DNA from: Kitagawia praeruptora | Taxonomy: Eukaryota > Streptophyta > Magnoliopsida > Apiales > Apiaceae | Reading direction: 5' to 3' | Assembly: GCA_037693485.1 (NCBI GenBank) | Contig: CM075346.1 | Coordinates: 94,284,501 to 94,348,500 of the forward strand | DNA length: 64,000 nt | Shown: positions 56,992 to 64,000 of the stretch, one piece after another | Numbering within the stretch: position 1 is the stretch's first letter | Layout: every line of letters starts with the position of its first letter | Translations under genes and position numbers: made by a program | The notes under the pieces: generated by a model | The model's input: the letters and a program-made list of their open reading frames with translations, nothing else | Database searches by the model: none | Told to the model about the DNA's origin: nothing

Positions 56992-59900
56992 ATGGCAACT
57001 AAACCTTTCACTGTCTTTGGTCTACGTTTTGTGCCTAACAACTATGCAGCTTTACTTGAGAATGACCGGGCACCTGAGCCGTTTCATCTTATGCAAAATT
57101 TTCTTCGAGATTCTGAAATTGGGCAAGCGCTGGTTGAACCGGCTACTCTATCTGCTTCCCAAGTTGTTAACTTCTGGCAAAATTCAAGATATATAGAAGG
57201 AGGAGAGACTGGAACTCCATCTATCATCTTCTCTCATGAAGAACAAGAGTTTGTGATTACTCCACAAACTGTTCGTGATGTCATGGATTTCGACACACAT
57301 ACTTCATATGCTGTTGTCTCTGAGCAAAATCTGAGGGAAATGCTCACAGAGATTGGTTACATGGAATCACTTGCCAAGCTGGGCAGTGTGAGGCGGCCAA
57401 ACTTGCGAAAAGAGTGGAATTTTTTCTTTGATTGTATTACCAGGACATTCCAGAAGAAGGTCACCAACTGGGATGCTATTCCAATGGACAGTCTACAAAT
57501 TGGGTATTCTCTACTTTATGGTAGTAATTTTGATTTTGGTAGATATGTTTTAATGAATTTGGGTGATAAGTTGTCAGAGTCTACTACAGTTTACTTTGCT
57601 AGATTTTGTCAACTTCTATTCAATGCATGTGTTCCTGGTTTAACTGTTGATGAAGCTGATGAGATTCAACCGTTTCGAGTCACTAAAAGAATATTTTCTG
57701 ATATGTCTAACAAAGATGTTGGAAAAGACTTGCCTCCTTTAGCATTGCCGCTTGCTTTGCAAAATTTTGTTAATCAGCCACAAGACTCTGATACACATCA
57801 ACCACAACAACCAGAACCACAGCCTATGCCTGAACCTTTAGCCACTGATCGTACAGAAAACATACCATCTCAACCTACTCAAACACCTGAGCCCACACCA
57901 ACAACCACTGAACAACCCATATCACCACCAACACAAACAGAACCTCAAACACAACCTGACCAAATGAACACTGAACCAACAAACCCTGTCTCTACTACTC
58001 ATCCACAACCACAACCAAAGCCAAAAAGGAAGAAACATACTGCAATCAACATTGAACGTGCTAAGGCCAAACAGTCAACTCCAAAGGCTGTTTATTCTAG
58101 AAGATTCATACAAAGGGCAAACAGACCTTCACCACCTTTGGTTGAGGAAAGTTCTAGTGAGAGTTCCAGTGAAGCTGCAGAACAGGTTGCAGTACCTCAA
58201 GCTAAGAGGAGGAGGCTTATTCTGACTGATTCTGATGATGAGCCTGTTGAAGAGGCTCAAGAGAAAATCTCATTTGATATTTCTACTGGTGAGCCAGAGG
58301 TTATCATAGAATCTGTAATCCCAGAATCAGAAGTCAAGGTTGCTGAACCAGAAGTTGATAAGGTTCAAGACAATGAAGATGCTAGAGATGTTTTATCTCC
58401 AATGGAAGAGTTTGCTGAAACTCCGATGTCTTTTAATCATGAAGCATCTACTCCACCACTCATGGAGGTTACACTTTCTATAGATACTGGTGTTGCTGAT
58501 GGGCCTACTGTTGTTCTTGAAGACACTGTGGTTGCATCACACACTGAGTTAAACTCTGATGCCAATCATATTTCTGCTCATGGTGAGGAGGTTGATAAAC
58601 CAGAGAAGGTTCTTTCTTCAGAGCAAACTCCAGTTGATAAAGGAAAACAGGTTGCTCAAGAACCTATTGCTGCTCAAGAACCTAGTCCTTCTGTTGTCTC
58701 TACTAGTGAGTCGATGAGTAATTCAGTTGAAGCTCATAGTACAGGAGTTGACCAACCACAAAATCAGCCTGATGGTCAGAAAACAGGTGCAAAACCAGAT
58801 TTTGCTGGGCCTTCAATAAATGAAATTGATGATGGTTATTTGGCCAAGCAAACTGCTGAATGGTATAAATCAGAGTGTATTTTTCCACCTGGCAGGGCTG
58901 CAATGTTTCTTGAGATCAATTCCAAGAAGATTAAAAATCCAGAGATTTTCACTTGTTTGCAAGGCACAGTGATTCAAATCAAAACGTTGAATAATCGATT
59001 TGATGACACTCAGAAATCTATCGTTGATCTTCGCACAGAAGTTGCCACTCATGAGGAGAAAGCTCAACTAGCTAATGCTAAACTCTTTCAACAGTTTGCC
59101 AAAGCTCAATCTAATCTTAATGACAGACTGAGTACAGTTGAAAAGAATCAGACTTTACTGGCTGAGAAAGTTGATTCTATAGCAAATTCTCTTGAGTTAA
59201 TCACCTCAATACTGATTCAAGATGGTGATGATGTCAAAAAGGGGGAGAGAGTTTCTAAAACCAAGTGTAAGAAAGATCAAACTCTGTCAAAGAAAGATCA
59301 AAATGATGATGAAGAAGCCAATGCTGATAAGGGCTTAAGAAATGTGAATCTCAGACAAGGACATGGGAGGTCTTCAAGGTCAAAGCCGAATTTGGTGATA
59401 GATTCAAATGCTCAGAGTACTTCAGGATCAAAGCCAAGGGATTTGTTATTCTCTGACAATCCACAAACAGATGAAGAATTGGCTGCTAAACTTTTTCGAG
59501 AAGAGAATGCTGAAGCTACACTTGAGGATATTCAAGCTGAAGAAAAGCTGTTGCAGAAAGAACATTTAAAAGCTGTGAAGTCCAAGAAAGTGAAGAAAGT
59601 TGTTAAAGCTTCAAAGTCTGCAAAGCCTGTGATGAAAGGAATTGTAATCAAAGAAAAACTATCTGGTATTCAAGAAGAAGAAGAAGAAGATACTGGAAAG
59701 CTGGTTAGAAAGTCTTCTTTTGATGCTAAGTTGAAGTTAAAAGGGAAAGTTGATGAAGAGAGCAAGGGCAAGATGATAGTTACAACCTCTGTTGCTACAC
59801 AAGTTGTACAGACTCAAAGTAAACTTTTACCTGGTTTTTCAAGGGCAAAGATTCCAGTGGAAGAAGGAGCAGGAGTGACTGGTGGATATCAGCATAATAT

Positions 59901-60126
59901 TGCCTGTTCAGGAAAGCCACCAGGCAGGAATACTTCTGGCTTAGGTTCAAGAAGAGATTTGAGAGTTGGTAACAGTACGTCCAAGAGATCCCTCTGCACT
60001 TGTATCTCTTGGTTCTGGTATAACTCAAGAAAATCTAGACAAGTTGGAGTCAGTTCAGGTAGTTCATCAAAGGAGCTTAGATATTCACTTTCTACTATAC
60101 TTTATGGCAGATGGGTCAGTGTATAG
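56992..60126 (+). CDS. Sirevirus envelope-like ORF, main frame
   Basis: Open from 56911, but ATG 56992 (MATKPFTVFGLRFVPNNYAA) is the likely start, as the text before it reads like an untranslated leader. About 1,044 aa. A folded N-terminal region of about 260 aa (NFWQNSRYIEGG, TPQTVRDVMDF, KEWNFFFDCITRTF) is followed by a Pro/Gln/Thr-rich stretch (about 57780-58010). Then come an acidic Ser-rich region, a coiled coil (about 58935-59215), and a Lys-rich tail. No transmembrane segment or signal peptide is evident, so 'envelope' is a label from the lineage only. The frame loses homology just after GSRRDLRVG (about 59970), and the conserved C-terminus continues in another frame. Confidence 0.85.
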   Translation: MATKPFTVFGLRFVPNNYAALLENDRAPEPFHLMQNFLRDSEIGQALVEPATLSASQVVNFWQNSRYIEGGETGTPSIIFSHEEQEFVITPQTVRDVMDFDTHTSYAVVSEQNLREMLTEIGYMESLAKLGSVRRPNLRKEWNFFFDCITRTFQKKVTNWDAIPMDSLQIGYSLLYGSNFDFGRYVLMNLGDKLSESTTVYFARFCQLLFNACVPGLTVDEADEIQPFRVTKRIFSDMSNKDVGKDLPPLALPLALQNFVNQPQDSDTHQPQQPEPQPMPEPLATDRTENIPSQPTQTPEPTPTTTEQPISPPTQTEPQTQPDQMNTEPTNPVSTTHPQPQPKPKRKKHTAINIERAKAKQSTPKAVYSRRFIQRANRPSPPLVEESSSESSSEAAEQVAVPQAKRRRLILTDSDDEPVEEAQEKISFDISTGEPEVIIESVIPESEVKVAEPEVDKVQDNEDARDVLSPMEEFAETPMSFNHEASTPPLMEVTLSIDTGVADGPTVVLEDTVVASHTELNSDANHISAHGEEVDKPEKVLSSEQTPVDKGKQVAQEPIAAQEPSPSVVSTSESMSNSVEAHSTGVDQPQNQPDGQKTGAKPDFAGPSINEIDDGYLAKQTAEWYKSECIFPPGRAAMFLEINSKKIKNPEIFTCLQGTVIQIKTLNNRFDDTQKSIVDLRTEVATHEEKAQLANAKLFQQFAKAQSNLNDRLSTVEKNQTLLAEKVDSIANSLELITSILIQDGDDVKKGERVSKTKCKKDQTLSKKDQNDDEEANADKGLRNVNLRQGHGRSSRSKPNLVIDSNAQSTSGSKPRDLLFSDNPQTDEELAAKLFREENAEATLEDIQAEEKLLQKEHLKAVKSKKVKKVVKASKSAKPVMKGIVIKEKLSGIQEEEEEDTGKLVRKSSFDAKLKLKGKVDEESKGKMIVTTSVATQVVQTQSKLLPGFSRAKIPVEEGAGVTGGYQHNIACSGKPPGRNTSGLGSRRDLRVGNSTSKRSLCTCISWFWYNSRKSRQVGVSSGSSSKELRYSLSTILYGRWVSV

Positions 60127-60601
60127 AGTGAATGAAGAAGCAATCAAGCTAAAATTATTTGAGGAACTTCAGTATGTCTTGCATATCTTCAGAGTTAGAA
60201 ATCAAAGAACACAGCTTATTGCTAATTCTATAAGGGAGTATATGCTGAAAGCTAAAGTTGCTACAGGAACAAAGTCTGCTGAAAAGTATGTTCCAAAATA
60301 CAGAGACTGGAATGGAAATCTGATTGAAATGCAGAAGGGAACTACAAGACTGAAGACTGATCTTGGAATTACAGTTCTGGATTTCAATGTAAAGTCTGAA
60401 GAATTAAAGTACATCAGATTGGGTAATGAAATGAGAAGAAACAAGATCTATGATCTCAGAGCTGCTATTTTTCAAACGGATGAGAATGATCCAGATTTAA
60501 GAGAGATCAAGCAAGCTATGGAGATTGAGCTTGAAAATGCAGAAAGGAGGTTGTTGATTGATTATCTCAGAACAACTCCAGATCTTGAGGAGGTTAGGTA
60601 G
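59966..60601 (+). CDS. Sirevirus envelope-like ORF, C-terminal part in a shifted frame
   Basis: Encodes about 200 aa, including RPRDPSALVSLGSGITQENL, KYVPKYRDWNGNLIEMQKGT and LENAERRLLIDYLRTTPDLE, closely matching 45836-46441 of the old Sirevirus, where this region follows in one frame. Here it overlaps the end of the main frame by 161 nt. A length change not divisible by three near 59966-59990 is the simplest explanation. Confidence 0.85.
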   Translation: MVTVRPRDPSALVSLGSGITQENLDKLESVQVVHQRSLDIHFLLYFMADGSVYRVNEEAIKLKLFEELQYVLHIFRVRNQRTQLIANSIREYMLKAKVATGTKSAEKYVPKYRDWNGNLIEMQKGTTRLKTDLGITVLDFNVKSEELKYIRLGNEMRRNKIYDLRAAIFQTDENDPDLREIKQAMEIELENAERRLLIDYLRTTPDLEEVR

Positions 60602-60756
60602 ACAGAATTTGTAAGTAATTCGAATTTTCTGTAAATTTTGCTAAGTCAAGTTTAAACTCTGATTATATGTTAAACACTGTGTTTTTATTTGTTAGTTTTG
60701 ACATCATCAATTATTATGAACTTGTACATTTTTCTAATGAACAAGTTGGGGGAGAT

Positions 60757-61364
60757 TGTTAGATATAATTGATGTGATTTAATGTCAGTGTTTAAGTGTT
60801 TCAGGTAAAGAGAGTTTAACTTGTTATTGAAAGCAGTTGTAACAGAGTTTGAGTATACGCTGATTGCTGGAAGCGCAAACGCTGACAGAAGAAAGCGTAA
60901 ACACTGATAGCTGAATACATGGAAGCGCAAACACTGTTAGCGTTGAGAGAACAGAGTTTGCTAAAGTCTGTCTACTGGAAGCGTCTACAAGTCAACAGAG
61001 TTTGAATATTAATTTAATATTAATATGGAAGCGATATCTTTGAAGATTGGATAGCTGTCAAAGAGATCGAGTTGACTTAGAAGACGTGTAGTAATCGTAA
61101 TTGATATCAATTGTATAGCTTAATTTTAGGAGAATCAATTTACGATTGTACGTAGCTGTATATCTTATAAATACAGTTAGGTTAACCCTAGAAGGGTATC
61201 CATCGTGAACGAATATCATTCTTGTAACCTAAGCAGCTCTCTGTGATACTTTACATCACTGAGAGAGGAATTATTAATTCCAAACAGTTTTAAAGAGTTA
61301 AAACGTGTGTTCTTGTTACTTATTTATACAGTTCTTGATTATTTATTGTGTAATCGACTTAACA
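60757..61364 (+). repeat. 3' LTR of the young Sirevirus
   Basis: 608 bp, matching the 5' LTR except at two positions. Preceded by AGTTGGGGGAGAT (polypurine tract, about 60744-60756). Confidence 0.97.
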
Positions 61365-61369
61365 TTTTC

Positions 61370-63751
61370 AGTATACATATGCCATAGCATGCATGCCTGT
61401 TCTCGAATTATTTTGAAAATGCTTGTTCCCTGAATTATTGTTGGCTTATAAGTTAGATAGTTAGTATATCAATTATAAGCCGGAAATTACTAAGACCCTT
61501 AAGCGAAGGGCATCTGAATCTCATTCTTTGACTATAGACCGGGAGTCGTTATTCCTTGATATATTGATATTATTTTCAGAGAAAAATAACTAAGTAAATA
61601 TTTTCCATTTATTATCTGGCGAATATTGTTGGAATATTCCCTTGAGATTATTTGATAAATATTATTCGGATTATCCATCAGATGTTTATTTATTCGAGTA
61701 ATATTATATATTTAATATTCATCTAGAGTCGATTAAATATTTGAATATTATTTCGAACTCTCAGTTAAGTTATTTAATTAGAGAATATTCATTTTTATTT
61801 ACTCGATAAATATTATTTTGAATATTCATTCGAGTTTATTTATTTAATGAATATTATTTTAATATTCATTCAAGCCTTGTTTATTTAAATGGATATTAAT
61901 TCGAATATTCATTCAATCTCTATTTATTTTATAAATATCAGTTGAACATTGATTCAAACTCCAGTTATTCGATAAATATTACTTTGAATATTCCCTTGAG
62001 ATAAGGAATATTACCTTCAACCTTTATTTAAATTCGATTCAATTATTGAACATAATTTCAAATATTCATTCGATAATCATTTCTTCGATAAATATTATTA
62101 AGTTGAATATTCATTATTTATTCAATGAATATTGTCCCAAATATTAAGTCGATAATTATTCCATCAATATGTATCCTTCTTGAGTCGAATATTCTCTACT
62201 GATTCAATAAATATTATCTCCAATGTCCATCTGACGGTTACTCCATCAATAAACATTGTTATTGATTTGAATATTCATTATTTGTTCAATGAATATTATT
62301 CTGAATATTTATTCAAAGATTATTCCGAGCAACCCTTTTCAATATCTATGACTTAATAAATATTCTTGGAATATTTATTTAATTCTTCTAACTCGTTTCA
62401 AAGATACTTGGTTTCATTCACATAGTATCATCAACCCTCGAATATTATATAAATTATTTCAGAGTCCTATTATTATTATTATATTATCAAGGAAGGTTCT
62501 CAGTGATTCCATTCTCCCTTCGATTCTATTATAAGGGAACCCTACTTGAGGAATGTTATTTATCTTGTGACTGCCCGGTCATAAATTATTCGTTCACTCG
62601 CAACTTGGTTGCTGTTATTCATGGTATTACGTGTACTCACTCATTATTCGAGGGGTAAGAATGTTGGAACAAGTCATTATCCATTAACAAGCAACAGCTT
62701 GGGAAATATTGGTAAATTTTCCTTCCCATTTAGATATGACTACCTTGTGGAGTTTTATCAACAAGTATTATACTTGGGGAAAGGGGGACGAACTTTACGT
62801 TTCAAAGTTATGGATGTGGAATGAACTAGGAGACGCGTAAGTGGCCGAGTGGCGCCGGTCCAGCAATAGCCCACCCGTTGGCTTAGGAGTTCCAGAAGGC
62901 GGTAGACAAGTAAATCCGTCGGAGCTACCTTCTACATGTAGAGAACGACTGATGAGATGCATGACATACGACTGATCCCCGTAAACGTCAGGGCATCTGG
63001 CGCGGCAATGCTCCCGTATTAGTTCATCACTCAATGTTGGAAATTTTCTGCAACATCATCATAGTTGGCAGAGTTGAAAAGTATTTCAAACTGGAATTGC
63101 AATATCATTCTGCAAGTTCCTATTTTTATGAAAATGATGCTATCTTGCTTATTTTGGCACAGCATATGCTTCCACAAAATATACACCTATTAAGTTACCT
63201 TGTAACTTCATCCTTTATATTAAACTGGCAATATTTTCTCTAATGCATGGCATATGATTTCAAACATATCTTTGAACTGTCTTGTATATTACTGCACAGT
63301 TATATATTGTTGGTGGGCTGTTGCTCACCCTTGCTTATTATTATGTCACAACAACAGCTAGGTCACATGGCCCGCGTCAGGCGCACTCGGCGCAAGCAGG
63401 TTACCCGCCCCGCAGGGCTCCCCGTTGATATCATCGCTGCCATTGCTGAGGTAGCATAGCTCAGCAGCTTTGATTTCCAGTTTACTTATATGTATCAATA
63501 ATGATTAATCAACGGCAAAACTTTTAAACTTATGATGTTATCCTTTTGGCTTGTAATAACTTTTATTCGTAACCAGTAATGCAAGACTTATTTCAATTTC
63601 ATCTCTGGGACTATAACTGTGTGTGTGTGAGTGGTTATTATTGTGGGGTCACAGCAGGTGATTTATTTATTGTGGACTCAAGTAAAGTATTAATCATGGA
63701 AAATGAGACCGTAACGACCCGATCCCGGACCCCGGATCTGGGGGTGTTACA
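61370..63751. repeat. Solo LTR, right segment, with GAATATTC-rich array
   Basis: No credible gene. From about 61590 to 62420 the DNA consists of loose 40-55-bp repeats carrying GAATATTCATTCGA, AATATTATTTCGA and their inverses. The final 900 bp is more complex and ends GGATCTGGGGGTGTTACA. Short ORFs in 62600-63880 show no family that I recognise. Confidence 0.6.
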
Positions 63752-63756
63752 TCTGG

Positions 63757-64000
63757 GACCAACATATTGTCTTGTGTCTCTGTGTGAGCCTATGCCTCCT
63801 TTGTTGTATCCGATTTTACCAGATAAGGCTCTACCATCAGTGAAATCCATTGGAACTGTAGCTTCTAGCCTTGAATCATGAAGAACACCTTTTCCAAATG
63901 TTGATTTCAACTGAGAAGACAATAATGGTGTGGTCACAACTTGTGCAGTAACAGAGGTTGTGTCTTCATTCTTCTGTACAACATGTGTATCAACAGAGGT
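63757..64000 (-). pseudogene. Envelope-like ORF of the old Sirevirus, upstream part, running off the window
   Basis: On the - strand: VTTPLLSSQLKSTFGKGVLH, then VPMDFTDGRALSGKIGYNKG and SHRDTRQYVGP. It resembles the stretch of the young element just before its frame break (SGK...GLGSRRDLRVG). It joins the RDPSSLAVPGRG text at 46458 when the solo LTR and one TCTGG are taken out. Continues beyond 64000. Confidence 0.8.

Larger units (their letters stand above)
48746..61364 (+). mobile_element. Young Ty1/copia Sirevirus-type retrotransposon, nearly intact
   Basis: Identical-length 608-bp LTRs (48746-49353, 60757-61364) differ at only two positions by my reading (an A/G and a C/T). Target duplication TTTTC (48741-48745, 61365-61369). 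The primer-binding site TGGTATCAGAGCC follows the 5' LTR, and the polypurine tract AGTTGGGGGAGAT precedes the 3' LTR. Long gag with three zinc knuckles, full-length pol, and a third, envelope-like ORF between pol and the 3' LTR are the marks of the Sirevirus (SIRE/Maximus) lineage. 12.6 kb. Confidence 0.97.
46459..63751. mobile_element. Solo LTR of a large Ty3/gypsy-type element, split by the young Sirevirus
   Basis: Starts TGTAAGAACCCAGATTTT (46459) and ends GGATCTGGGGGTGTTACA (63751), flanked by the perfect duplication TCTGG (46454-46458, 63752-63756). Without the Sirevirus and its duplication it is about 4,670 bp. No gag or pol is present, so I read it as a solo LTR formed by LTR-LTR recombination. 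Long LTRs with TGTAAGA(C)CC/GGTGTTACA ends suggest a Tekay/Del-like chromovirus; that assignment is inferred. Confidence 0.82.

Overview
This is a plant nuclear window, almost certainly from a dicot. It holds intron-containing genes of plant-specific families (heat-stress transcription factor, IQ67-domain protein, plant mitochondrial CoA carrier), AT-rich intergenic DNA, and nested plant LTR retrotransposons (Ty3/gypsy Tat-type and Ty1/copia Sirevirus-type). I cannot name the species from the sequence alone. There is no tRNA, rRNA or CRISPR locus that I can support.

Region 1 (1-19,200) is the gene-bearing part. A class A heat-stress factor (HSF, + strand, 2 coding exons, 3169-4792) lies tail to tail with an IQD8-like calmodulin-binding scaffold protein (- strand, 5 exons, 5897-8747). 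A mitochondrial coenzyme A carrier (- strand, 7 coding exons, 13131-18355) follows. All three models splice in phase with GT/AG borders and give complete proteins (362, 452 and 345 aa). The HSF promoter holds a 126-bp segment with a heat shock element that is duplicated 1,435 bp upstream. MITEs sit between the genes and inside a carrier intron.

Region 2 (19,200-23,800) is gene-free and packed with MITEs: Stowaway-like elements with TA duplications, an hAT MITE with a perfect 8-bp duplication, and a Stowaway copy lodged at the junction of a tandem duplication.

Region 3 (23,798-40,870) is one complete but decayed Ty3/gypsy Tat-type retrotransposon with a GTATG target duplication. It landed inside an eIF4A-like pseudogene. 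Its 5' LTR was later split by a 4.36-kb CACTA element (AAC duplication; the empty site is preserved in the 3' LTR) that carries host-gene fragments. Its gag is split by a PIF/Harbinger-like element. Between pol and the 3' LTR it carries an antisense gene that splices in phase across three coding exons, with its own TATA box and leader intron.

Region 4 (40,871-45,170) holds eIF4A pseudogene pieces broken by an hAT MITE, which is itself broken by a MULE MITE, plus a palindrome-rich MULE MITE and a second hAT MITE.

Region 5 (45,171-64,000) is a triple nest. An old Sirevirus on the - strand was split by a gypsy-type element now reduced to a 4.7-kb solo LTR (TCTGG duplication). The solo LTR was then split by a young, almost intact Sirevirus (48,746-61,364; TTTTC duplication; LTRs differing at 2 of 608 positions) with open gag and pol and a large envelope-like ORF that breaks near its 3' end.

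The three cellular genes do not form a pathway. Their common context is a small gene island beside a retrotransposon block.
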